Under the pieces are notes generated by a model that was not told where the DNA came from, ran no database searches, and was given only the letters and a program-made list of their open reading frames with translations. Both the position numbers and the translations under genes were made by a program. A stretch of 46,429 nucleotides of DNA from a virus: the IMG/VR virus record IMGVR_UViG_3300008266_000205, positions 1 through 46,429 of that record; one strand, given 5' to 3'. Shown here one piece after another: positions 36,607-43,376 of this stretch (its first letter is position 1; every line of letters begins with the position of its first letter).

Positions 36607-37560
36607 CTACGAAGATACACCTTTTGGACAAAAATCTTTATATTTGGAAAAAGGACAAAATCTACAATTGTCTTTACTAGGATTAGGTTCAAAAGAAATG
36701 TCTTTGTAAGTACCATCTTTATTAAATACCTGTTCAATAAATTCATGTAATTTTTTTACCGATTTTGAGGTTTTAATTTTACCACTTAAAGGCATAAACT
36801 CTTGGATTCTAGGAATTGGAAATGATGAATTTTCCCATAATTTTCTTCTTAAAATATAAAAAGCAACCTCAATTTTATCCTCAGGTATATTGTATTGTTG
36901 AGAAAACCATTTTTTATATAAAATGAGTTGAGATTGTTTTATTTCATCTTTTTTTTCCTTATCCCTCCAACCTGATTTACTTGTTTTGAAATCTATAATC
37001 AAATAACTGTTTGTGGTCTCATTGTATAAAACCATATCCAAATACCCTTTAAAATATACATTTTTATATTCTGGATGGGGTTGGACTAAAATTGGAACCT
37101 CACATCCCACTAAATAATATGTTTTTCTACTAAAATATCCACCCTTTTTCTTTTTTAGAAATTCCAATATTTGTAATCCATCCTCATAAAATTCATTCAT
37201 TTCAGCAGGAGATGTGAAATGTTGTTTTTTATTTGAATTGTAGTTTTCTGTGTAAACTGATCTAAACCTTTCTTCAAAATATTGTTCTAAATCAATTTTA
37301 TTTGCAGCATGACTACTTTCATCATAATATGATGTTAAATAATGTTGAATGGTTTCATGTAAGGAAGTGCCAAATACGCTATGAATTGAGGGTTCTTGTA
37401 TAAATTTACCCTCTTTATATTGTAATGCCCATTTATGAGGGCAAGTAGAAAACATAGAAAATTGACTATGAGAAATTACTTTTTCATATGAGTAGTTAAT
37501 TTCTCTAAGTTTAAAATTTCGTATGTCTTTAATTACTTGTGGAAGTTTTCTTTTTGTCAA
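36607..37560 (-). CDS. RecB/Cas4-like PD-(D/E)XK nuclease, 317 aa
   Basis: Early: VISHSQFSMFSTCPHKWALQ (the S.S....C...W opening typical of this family, with Cys for a Fe-S cluster). Then GTSLHETIQHYLTSYYDE (motif with His/Glu). The central core is FKGYLDMVLYNETTNSYLII, DFKTSKSGWRDKEKKD (the D-x15-ish E/D-x-K: GxxD ... DFKT). At the end CRFCPFSKYKDFCPKG gives three more cysteines, as in Cas4/AddB-type iron-sulfur nucleases. It is expected to trim DNA ends during replication or recombination, resembling T4-like phage nucleases. Adjacent to clamp-loader genes. Confidence 0.88.
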   Translation of the reverse strand: MTKRKLPQVIKDIRNFKLREINYSYEKVISHSQFSMFSTCPHKWALQYKEGKFIQEPSIHSVFGTSLHETIQHYLTSYYDESSHAANKIDLEQYFEERFRSVYTENYNSNKKQHFTSPAEMNEFYEDGLQILEFLKKKKGGYFSRKTYYLVGCEVPILVQPHPEYKNVYFKGYLDMVLYNETTNSYLIIDFKTSKSGWRDKEKKDEIKQSQLILYKKWFSQQYNIPEDKIEVAFYILRRKLWENSSFPIPRIQEFMPLSGKIKTSKSVKKLHEFIEQVFNKDGTYKDISFEPNPSKDNCRFCPFSKYKDFCPKGVSS

Positions 37561-37564
37561 AACA

Positions 37565-37831
37565 TTATTTTTTACCTTGAAGTAATTGAATAGTTTTTTC
37601 TAAATACAAAACAGCATCCATTAGTTCTTCTTTTGTATGTTGAAGATAATCAACTAAAGATAAATCAGTTCTATCTAGGGTTTGACCATATTTTTTAAAA
37701 CCCATTTCTGCCCTTTGAATATGTTCATCAATAATTGTTTGTACTATTGAGTCAACCTCAAATGGTTTTTCTTCTAATTCAATAGGAATGGGTTGATTTT
37801 TAATTCTGTATAAATCTCTGTTGCGTGTCAT
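37565..37831 (-). CDS. MazG-like NTP pyrophosphohydrolase-type protein, 88 aa
   Basis: The IVQTIIDEHIQRAEMGFKKYG helix and the LDRTDLSLVDYLQHTKEELM segment, then DAVLYLEKTIQLLQGKK. In the all-alpha NTP-PPase (MazG) superfamily, EExxE and D residues of helix 2 bind metal. The 'EEL.DAV.YLEK' part fits helix 4 of that fold, and the 'RA.MG..KYG.TLDR.DLS..D' segment is a T4-like phage hallmark. Short and only part of the MazG motif is visible, so the enzyme call is tentative. It could sanitise the nucleotide pool. Confidence 0.7.
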   Translation of the reverse strand: MTRNRDLYRIKNQPIPIELEEKPFEVDSIVQTIIDEHIQRAEMGFKKYGQTLDRTDLSLVDYLQHTKEELMDAVLYLEKTIQLLQGKK

Positions 37832-38262
37832 TTTATGTCTTTTGTTAATTTTTTAATTTCTTTATCTTCTAGGCCTCTTTTTTTCAAAATATCCATTACA
37901 TTAAACTTACCCAAAAGTAAAATATATTCTTCGGCCTCACCAAATCCAACATAAAAATGATGTGCAATTTGTCTTATTAAATCCTCATTTATTAATTTTT
38001 TGTTACCTTTAATGTAACCAAAGAATATATTTTTTTTAGGTAACATATTACAATAAAATTTATAGATTTTTTCTTTATCTGAATGTGGGATTTGCTGGCC
38101 TAAATTTGCTACCTCAATATATGGTTCATGCATACTAATGTATTTATGAATCATATAACTATTGAATGTTTTTTTCTGTTCCTCATTAAATGAAGACCAA
38201 CTACGTTTTTCGTAAACAATTTGTTTTAACCAATCAAATAAAGAAAAATCTTGTTGTTTCAT
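37828..38262 (-). CDS. Clamp-loader small subunit, gp62-like
   Basis: 144 aa. FDWLKQIVYEKRSWSSFNEE, FNSYMIHKYISMHEPYIEV, DKEKIYKFYCNMLPKKNIF, ALI (R)QIAHHFYVGFGEAEEYI and an end KFNVMDILKKRGLEDKEIK. These follow the pattern of T4 gp62 and of cyanophage gp62: 'F..N..LS...D.V..AN.M......K..Y.FL...I.KKKRF..W...'. The main function is to join the gp44 ATPase and load the sliding clamp. At 144 aa it is shorter than T4 gp62 (187). Located in the same operon as gp44, with one small gene in between. ATGA coupling. Confidence 0.75.
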   Translation of the reverse strand: MKQQDFSLFDWLKQIVYEKRSWSSFNEEQKKTFNSYMIHKYISMHEPYIEVANLGQQIPHSDKEKIYKFYCNMLPKKNIFFGYIKGNKKLINEDLIRQIAHHFYVGFGEAEEYILLLGKFNVMDILKKRGLEDKEIKKLTKDIK

Positions 38263-38531
38263 TAATCCATTGTATAATCTGAGTTTTGTTGGGTTTGAGC
38301 AAATTCTTCCCTTAGTTCTTTAGGGAGTAGTTCAGTTAAAACTTTTCCTGTTTTTACATCATAAAAACACATAACTGGAATAATACCATCCTCTGAAGTG
38401 CCTGTTACAAAACGTGATACTTTACGAAGTAATACTCCTTCTGCAAATACTTGGTTTCCATCCTCTGATACTACAGGTTGTGTGTTTTTCAAATCAATGT
38501 TTAGATTCAATTGTTGCTGTTGTTGTTTCAT
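38262..38531 (-). CDS. Hypothetical protein between the clamp-loader genes, 89 aa
   Basis: The N-terminus is Gln-rich (MKQQQQQLNLNIDLKNTQPV), followed by a small beta domain (FAEGVLLRKVSRFVTGTSE, IIPVMCFYDVKTGKVLTE) and a tail ELREEFAQTQQNSDYTMD. Similar short proteins with a 'N(V).G..VF.EG.L..KVS.F.....D.......VF.D..TGK' core are found near T4-like replication genes of unknown function. Position between gp44 and gp62 suggests a replisome accessory. A shift of the poly-Gln length may occur. Confidence 0.68.
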   Translation of the reverse strand: MKQQQQQLNLNIDLKNTQPVVSEDGNQVFAEGVLLRKVSRFVTGTSEDGIIPVMCFYDVKTGKVLTELLPKELREEFAQTQQNSDYTMD

Positions 38532-38532
38532 A

Positions 38533-39456
38533 TTATTTTTTTATTAATTGTAAAATTCTGGATATTAGGCTCATGAAATTTATTTCTCTATCAACTTTAA
38601 AGTTGGAATGGTATTGGTATTCTTCAATGTAAATAACAATTTCCCCCACATACATGGAAGCATATATCTCTACATTATCATATAAAAATCTAAACAAATC
38701 ATCAAAATCATTCATATCAGAATTTGCAATAATTTTTCTAATGTTGGTGAATGTTTTTTGATTTGGTTGTTTTAATTCCTCCAATATTTGATTGTAAAAA
38801 TTTTCAGTATTGCTTAATGTACTAGGAATCACTAATTTATTGTCAACGATATATTTTTGACAATCATTAATAATTTTCCTAAAATCAGGATAAGCATTAT
38901 TAACTACACTTTTTAAATCATCTAATTCAAATTCAATGTTTTCTGCCTCTAAAATATCATAAACATTTCGTGCTACTACTTTTTTAGATGGAGGTGTTAA
39001 TTTAAATTCTTGTAATCTACTTCTTAGTGGTGGAATTAATCTTTCAGGATAATTTCCTGTTAAAATAAATCTGGTAGTTAAACTATAGGTTTCAATCATA
39101 TTTAAAAGCAGTACTTGAGATGCTTGTAAAATATGGGTTGCCTCATCTAAAATAACAATTTTTAATGGTTTAAAACTACGAGTGGATGCAAATGAACCTA
39201 CTTTTTCCTTGATATCATCCATACCTCTATGTTCGGTTGCATTTAGGTAAATAAAATCACAATCAATATTGTTTACCAATATTTTTGCTAATGTTGATTT
39301 TCCTGAACCTTGAAGACCCGCAAACAATAAATGTGGGATATCTTGTTTATCTAGATATTCTTGTATTTTGGATCTAATTTCATCAGTACAAATGTAAGTA
39401 TCAAGTGTTTTAGGCCTGTAACGTTCAACAAAAATAGTATGTTCTTTTTGATTCAT
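38533..39456 (-). CDS. Clamp-loader ATPase, gp44-like (AAA+)
   Basis: 307 aa. FVERYRPKTLDTYICTDEIR, Walker A AGLQGSGKSTLAK (about residues 47-55), Walker B KIVILDEATHIL (101-110, DEAT), sensor 1 FILTGNYPERL, and the arginine-finger-like PPLRSRLQEF (SRL in place of SRC). C-terminal helical lid and collar. It hydrolyses ATP to open and close the sliding clamp on primer-template DNA together with the gp62-like protein. Order and length match T4 gp44 (319 aa). Confidence 0.92.
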   Translation of the reverse strand: MNQKEHTIFVERYRPKTLDTYICTDEIRSKIQEYLDKQDIPHLLFAGLQGSGKSTLAKILVNNIDCDFIYLNATEHRGMDDIKEKVGSFASTRSFKPLKIVILDEATHILQASQVLLLNMIETYSLTTRFILTGNYPERLIPPLRSRLQEFKLTPPSKKVVARNVYDILEAENIEFELDDLKSVVNNAYPDFRKIINDCQKYIVDNKLVIPSTLSNTENFYNQILEELKQPNQKTFTNIRKIIANSDMNDFDDLFRFLYDNVEIYASMYVGEIVIYIEEYQYHSNFKVDREINFMSLISRILQLIKK

Positions 39457-39459
39457 AAC

Positions 39460-39729
39460 TTATTGAAAAATATATTCTCCGTAAATTGAATATTTTTTAG
39501 GTTCTGGTTCTTTGATTTCTACTTGTTCAGGAAATATAGCATAAAGTTTTCCATCAAACAAGTCCAATCTAAAAGATTTTGGCTTTACCTCAGTAATTTG
39601 AAAATAAGCCTCTAATGCCTCAGTTAATGAGGTTTGTATTTTATCAACTCCATTTACTTTAAATCTATCACCAGGTGGTACCCTGTTTGCAATTTCAATT
39701 AACTTTTCTTGAATTTCGGTTTTACTCAT
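39460..39729 (-). CDS. Hypothetical protein, 89 aa
   Basis: MSKTEIQEKLIEIANRVPPG, then VNGVDKIQTSLTEALEAYF, FRLDLFDGKLYAIFPEQVE. Alpha/beta, acidic. Its start overlaps the previous stop by 4 nt, and 3 nt separate it from gp44. No family recognised; context suggests a replication accessory, but no more can be said. Confidence 0.64.
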   Translation of the reverse strand: MSKTEIQEKLIEIANRVPPGDRFKVNGVDKIQTSLTEALEAYFQITEVKPKSFRLDLFDGKLYAIFPEQVEIKEPEPKKYSIYGEYIFQ

Positions 39730-39920
39730 AACTTAATTTGTTCAATTAGGAAGGGCAGTAACTTGTGGAAGGAATAATTAACAGTTACCTGTGGTTTATT
39801 TTCTGGGTGGAGTTTTACGTAAATTGAGGCTTCACCTGGGATAATACAAAAATTTTTAATAATGAACTTTTGGCCACTTATTTCTATTGATTGGCCTTCT
39901 AAAATTATTGCCCCTCTCAT
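39726..39920 (-). CDS. Hypothetical beta-rich protein, 64 aa
   Basis: RGAIILEGQSIEISGQKFII, then KNFCIIPGEASIYVKLHPE and an end YSFHKLLPFLIEQIKL. A small beta-sheet with a final helix. It starts 2 nt after the GroEL stop and overlaps the next gene by 4 nt. Nothing similar recognised. Confidence 0.62.
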   Translation of the reverse strand: MRGAIILEGQSIEISGQKFIIKNFCIIPGEASIYVKLHPENKPQVTVNYSFHKLLPFLIEQIKL

Positions 39921-39922
39921 AA

Positions 39923-41533
39923 TTACATCATTGACATCATATCACCAAATCCATCATTATCCTTTTTTTCCTCAGGCTTATCTACAACAACCGCTTCGGT
40001 TAATAAAATTAAACTAGCAACAGAGGCTGCATTTTCTAAGGCAGTTCTAGTTACCTTAAAGGGGTCTATAATACCTTGTTCCATCATATCCACAATATCT
40101 TCTGTAGATAAATCATATCCTACCCAATATTCTTCATTTCCTAAATTATTAATGATTGAATAAATTTCTTCATTTGAATATCCTGCATTTGTTAGGATCT
40201 TTTTAAATGGAGCTAAACAAGCCTCATACACAATATGTCCACCTGTTGTACTAGTGTTGGCCATAAACCTTGAGCCAAGTAATGCTACACCTCCTCCAGG
40301 AACAATACCTTCTTCCAATGCTGCTTTTGTGGCTTGTAATGCATCATCAACCCTGTCTTTTTTCTCTCTCATTTCGGTTTCAGTAAATCCACCTACATGA
40401 ACTACAGCAACACCACCAATGAATTTGGCCAAACGTTCTTGAAGTTTTTCTTTTTCATATGGAGAGGTTGATTTTTCAATTTGGGTTTGAAGTTCTTCAA
40501 TACGTTGTTTAATTTTTTCAGCATCACCCTTACCATCAACAATAGTGGTTTCATCCTTACCTACAGTTACAACCCGAGCTTTACCAAACCAATCCCAACT
40601 GAATTTATCGAGTTTCATACCTTTTTCAGTACTAAATACTTGACCACCTGTCAAAATAGCAATGTCTTCTAGAATCAGTTTACGACGATCTCCAAAATCA
40701 GGGGCTTTAACAGCCACTACTTTCAAAATACCTCGTGCTTTATTTACAATCAAAGTAGCCAATGCCTCACCTTCAATATCTTCAGCAATTATAACCAAGG
40801 GTTTACTTTGGTTGGATACTGCCTCTAAAATTGGTAACAATTCTTTTACTTGGGTGAATTTTTTATCAGCAATTAAAATAAATACATCTTGTAAAGATGT
40901 AGTCATTGAATTGTTATCTGTTACAAAATAAGGAGATTTATAACCACGGTCAAATTGCATACCCTCTACTGTTTCAAGGTATGTTTCACCATTTTTAGAT
41001 TCTTCAATGAATACAACTCCTTCCCTTCCTACTTTTGACATTGCAGTTGCAATTAATTCTCCTACCTCAGGATCATTGTTTGCTGAAATAGTGGCAATTT
41101 GTTTGAGTTGTTCTTCTGAGGAAATATCACATTTAACATCAGTACGAATATGATCAATTACTTGTTTTACTGCTTGGTCAATTTCTCGTTTAATTGTAAC
41201 TGCGTTTTCTCCATTGTTAAGATGTTTTAAACCTAATTTAACCATTTGTTGAGCCAACAAAGTGGATGTTGTAGTACCATCTCCTGCATTGTCTGCTGTT
41301 TTAATGGCGGCTTGTTTTACAAGTTGTACACCTAGTTCCTCAATAGGATCTTCCAATGTAATTGATTTTGCTACAGAAACTCCATCTTTTGTCGAATGAA
41401 CAGAACCATTGCTTGATATTACAACGTTTCTACCATTAGGACCTAGGGTTGCTGTAACAGCGTTTGCTAATTTGTCAATACCTTTGACTAGTTTTTTTCG
41501 TGCTTCTGGACCAAATTCTATAATTTTATTCAT
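39923..41533 (-). CDS. groEL: Chaperonin GroEL
   Basis: 536 aa, full length. Equatorial: [20 protein letters not shown] (ATP loop), [16 protein letters not shown] (contains the catalytic Asp of GDGTT). Apical: [15 protein letters not shown] (Tyr/Tyr/Phe substrate-binding site), [19 protein letters not shown]. Then [20 protein letters not shown] with the second conserved Asp. The C-terminus is [10 protein letters not shown], with no GGM repeats. Folds proteins in an ATP-driven cage together with GroES. The neighbouring GroES-like protein lacks its N-terminal half. GroEL genes are rare in phages and usually seen in large ones. Expression from P10 together with the clamp-loader genes. Confidence 0.95.
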   Translation of the reverse strand: MNKIIEFGPEARKKLVKGIDKLANAVTATLGPNGRNVVISSNGSVHSTKDGVSVAKSITLEDPIEELGVQLVKQAAIKTADNAGDGTTTSTLLAQQMVKLGLKHLNNGENAVTIKREIDQAVKQVIDHIRTDVKCDISSEEQLKQIATISANNDPEVGELIATAMSKVGREGVVFIEESKNGETYLETVEGMQFDRGYKSPYFVTDNNSMTTSLQDVFILIADKKFTQVKELLPILEAVSNQSKPLVIIAEDIEGEALATLIVNKARGILKVVAVKAPDFGDRRKLILEDIAILTGGQVFSTEKGMKLDKFSWDWFGKARVVTVGKDETTIVDGKGDAEKIKQRIEELQTQIEKSTSPYEKEKLQERLAKFIGGVAVVHVGGFTETEMREKKDRVDDALQATKAALEEGIVPGGGVALLGSRFMANTSTTGGHIVYEACLAPFKKILTNAGYSNEEIYSIINNLGNEEYWVGYDLSTEDIVDMMEQGIIDPFKVTRTALENAASVASLILLTEAVVVDKPEEKKDNDGFGDMMSMM

Positions 41534-41538
41534 AATAT

Positions 41539-41763
41539 TTAATTGTTTATAACTTTAGACAATACTTGATTCTCAGGACCTAACCAATATTCTTGACCTT
41601 CCAATTCCAATTTACTAAAACCCATGGTTGGTAATACAACAATATCTCCTGGTTTAAGTACAGTTTCAATTAGTGTTCCTGTTGCTGAATAGTAACCAGG
41701 AGGATTCAATTTGTTTATATTCTTTAAGATACTCTGTAACAGATGTATAATTTTGTTTTGCAT
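41539..41763 (-). CDS. GroES-like protein, N-terminal half missing
   Basis: 74 aa. Residues 26-74 (YSATGTLIETVLKPGDIVVL, PTMGFSKLELEGQEYWLGPE, NQVLSKVINN) match the second half of GroES, with GD.V, G....(E)G.EY and the final L..V strand. The first part MQNKIIHLLQSILKNINKLN is not GroES-like, and the mobile loop (GGIV type) that binds GroEL is missing. It overlaps the upstream gene (41666-41974) by 98 nt in the +1 frame, so its start codon lies inside that gene. Possible explanations: a truncated co-chaperonin, a fusion made by +1 frameshifting, or decay. GroEL follows after 5 nt. Confidence 0.72.
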   Translation of the reverse strand: MQNKIIHLLQSILKNINKLNPPGYYSATGTLIETVLKPGDIVVLPTMGFSKLELEGQEYWLGPENQVLSKVINN

Positions 41764-41974
41764 CTAATTTAAGTTTGGCTATTGCCTTTAAACATAAACC
41801 AAAATTAGAATAATGACCTATTGACCTCATATACTGTTTAGTGCTTTCTGTAAAAGATGGAGTTACTCGTTCCATTATAGTATAACAGTAAGCATCCTTT
41901 GTAATGTAAAATGGTTCTAAACCTGGGTCAGTAATTGTTGTGGTGTTTGATAAAACTTCTTTTTCTTCAGACAT
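41666..41974 (-). CDS. Conserved phage protein, 102 aa
   Basis: Contains DPGLEPFYITKDAYCYTIME, RVTPSFTESTKQYMRSIGH, YSNFGLCLKAIAKLKLDAK, and NYTSVTEYLKEYKQIE. The 'PYYI..D.YCY....ER.T.....Y...IGHYSNF..CLKAIA...L..' order is a short family found in many phages and prophages (reminiscent of DUF5405), of unknown function. Its natural end seems to be near KEYKQIE; the last 12 residues (SSWLLFSNRNTN) overlap the GroES-like gene. Coupled to the upstream gene by a 5-nt gap. Confidence 0.78.
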   Translation of the reverse strand: MSEEKEVLSNTTTITDPGLEPFYITKDAYCYTIMERVTPSFTESTKQYMRSIGHYSNFGLCLKAIAKLKLDAKQNYTSVTEYLKEYKQIESSWLLFSNRNTN

Positions 41975-41979
41975 ATATT

Positions 41980-42252
41980 TTATTGTGTTTCCGGTAATGT
42001 AACATTTGTTTCTTGGGGTTCCAAGTTATCTTCAACCAAAGTTGCTTCTTCAATTAATTTTGTAAATAAAAGGAAATTATTATGTCTAAATACTCTGTCA
42101 CAATGATATTTTGACATTGTTTTATCAATATCTAAAAACGGTTCTCCTAAAGTATCAATTTGTTCAGCATTACATATTAGTTCCCAATCAGGAACAACAT
42201 AAACAATTTGATACAGATTTCCATCTGCGGAAGGTAGGGTGTTTATTTTCAT
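41980..42252 (-). CDS. Hypothetical protein, 90 aa
   Basis: KINTLPSADGNLYQIVYVVP and WELICNAEQIDTLGEPFLD, followed by KTMSKYHCDRVFRHNNFLLF and an acidic end. Possibly a small alpha/beta fold. Located in the P10 operon between a lipoprotein and the gene overlapping GroES. No family recognised. Confidence 0.64.
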   Translation of the reverse strand: MKINTLPSADGNLYQIVYVVPDWELICNAEQIDTLGEPFLDIDKTMSKYHCDRVFRHNNFLLFTKLIEEATLVEDNLEPQETNVTLPETQ

Positions 42253-42545
42253 TTATTGATTGTTTTATCGATTACTTTAAATATTGGAGAAAGGACACCT
42301 GCTCCCCAAAGAAACCCAAAATCATACCATCCACCATTGTTGTTTACATCGTAAACTGCAATGTCTTTGTCAAAAAGACTTCCAATAAAGGAAAATATAG
42401 AAATAAAACCATGCCACAAACCAGACCAAAACCCAGAAGGTGAATTAACTACACATTCTTGAATAGGTTGAGGATTTGCACATCCTGACATCAACAACAC
42501 AGTGGATGCAAGGACCAAAGAAAGGATAATGTTTGTTTTTTTCAT
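42249..42545 (-). CDS. Conserved small lipoprotein, 98 aa
   Basis: MKKTNIILSLVLASTVLLMS is a signal peptide followed by the lipobox MSGC (Cys22). The mature part has SGFWSGLWHGFISIFSFIGS and LFDKDIAVYDVNNNGGWYD, then FGFLWGAGVLSP. This 'GF..GLWHG.I.P.SFI.SLF...(I)..Y.VNNNG.WYD.GF..G' sequence occurs in hypothetical lipoproteins of many bacteria and in phages. Likely anchored in the inner or outer membrane. Function unknown; exclusion is one possibility. First gene of the P10 operon. Confidence 0.8.
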   Translation of the reverse strand: MKKTNIILSLVLASTVLLMSGCANPQPIQECVVNSPSGFWSGLWHGFISIFSFIGSLFDKDIAVYDVNNNGGWYDFGFLWGAGVLSPIFKVIDKTINK

Positions 42546-42559
42546 AACTGTTTTACCTC

Positions 42560-42592
42560 ATAAATATACGAAAGAAAATCTAGATTTCCAAA
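42560..42592 (-). promoter_or_regulatory. Promoter P10
   Basis: Minus strand: TTTGG (42588-42592), 19 bp, TATATTTAT (42560-42568), with TTTCG just before the -7 box. The leader ends AAAACAGTTATG at 42545. Likely promoter for the operon with GroEL, gp44, gp62 and the nuclease. Confidence 0.87.
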
Positions 42593-42599
42593 TGAATTT

Positions 42600-43340
42600 T
42601 TAATTATCTTTTGCAACAATAAAATATTGACTTTTTATATTACCTCCATCAAAACCCAACTCCATAACCCCATTCAAATCAATTTTCATTTTTCCATTTG
42701 TGGAGTCTTTATTACAAGACATAATTTCCTTAATCAAATTAGAATCATAATTTACTTTAAAACCATTTTCAACATTGTTGGTTTCGATGTTAGGAATAGT
42801 AAAAGATATTTTATTGGAATATTCAATGTTTCCACCAAATATCAATTCCAATTCTAATTGTTTATCGACGTTTATAAGCGATTGAATTACTACTGTGTCT
42901 GTTTCCGTGAGAGCGGTTTTTGCTTTGACTATAGCGTTTATAGTATCGTTATCTAATGGGGCTTCAATGTGGTATTGACCCATACCTACATATTTTCCTG
43001 TTTTAGGAATAATCATTAAATCAGCTAAAGCATAATTTAGTGTAAATTGTTGATCAACAATTATTAATTTATTTGCATAGTTTTTTTCTTTTACAAATTC
43101 TAAATTCAAATAACCACTGGTAATAGACAACAATTTATTTAATTGGGTTGTATTACTAATTCCTATTTCTGAGGCCTCTAATCCAATTCCATTATACCAA
43201 ACGGTTCCTATCATGGATTTGTCAGGGGAATTAAAATGAATAGTTAAAACATCATCTTTAATGTTCCAACGTACTGCTTCTACAAGTGCATTTAGGTAAT
43301 ATTTTGATATAATGTTTTGTAGATCTTGTTTTAGAATCAT
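42600..43340 (-). CDS. DNA polymerase sliding clamp, gp45-like
   Basis: 246 aa, close in length to T4 gp45 (228). Two similar halves of alternating strands and short helices: LQNIISKYYLNALVEAVRW and DVLTIHFNSPDKSMIGTVW in the first; LMIIPKTGKYVGMGQYHIE and VKAKTALTETDTVVIQSLI in the second. It ends FDGGNIKSQYFIVAKD. No classic motif exists for clamps. The assignment rests on fold pattern, size, and position directly behind the DNA polymerase and ahead of the clamp-loader genes. Tethers the polymerase to DNA and may serve late transcription as in T4. Confidence 0.78.
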   Translation of the reverse strand: MILKQDLQNIISKYYLNALVEAVRWNIKDDVLTIHFNSPDKSMIGTVWYNGIGLEASEIGISNTTQLNKLLSITSGYLNLEFVKEKNYANKLIIVDQQFTLNYALADLMIIPKTGKYVGMGQYHIEAPLDNDTINAIVKAKTALTETDTVVIQSLINVDKQLELELIFGGNIEYSNKISFTIPNIETNNVENGFKVNYDSNLIKEIMSCNKDSTNGKMKIDLNGVMELGFDGGNIKSQYFIVAKDN

Positions 43341-43343
43341 AGA

Positions 43344-43375
43344 TGAAATGTAATAAAGAAATTTAAATGTTCAAA
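43344..43375 (-). promoter_or_regulatory. Promoter P12, leaderless type
   Basis: Minus strand: TTTG (43372-43375), 19 bp, TACATTTCA (43344-43352), which is the classical TTTG-N19-TAnnTTT spacing. The clamp ATG at 43340 follows after 3 bp. It lies in the last bases downstream of the polymerase stop codon. Confidence 0.72.
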
Positions 43376-43376
43376 G

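Noticed and set aside
40481-40931. Plus-strand open frames opposite groEL and other genes
   Set aside because: They lie antisense to well-supported genes, have no promoters, and show compositions expected of reverse frames; the same holds for the other plus-strand frames of the window.
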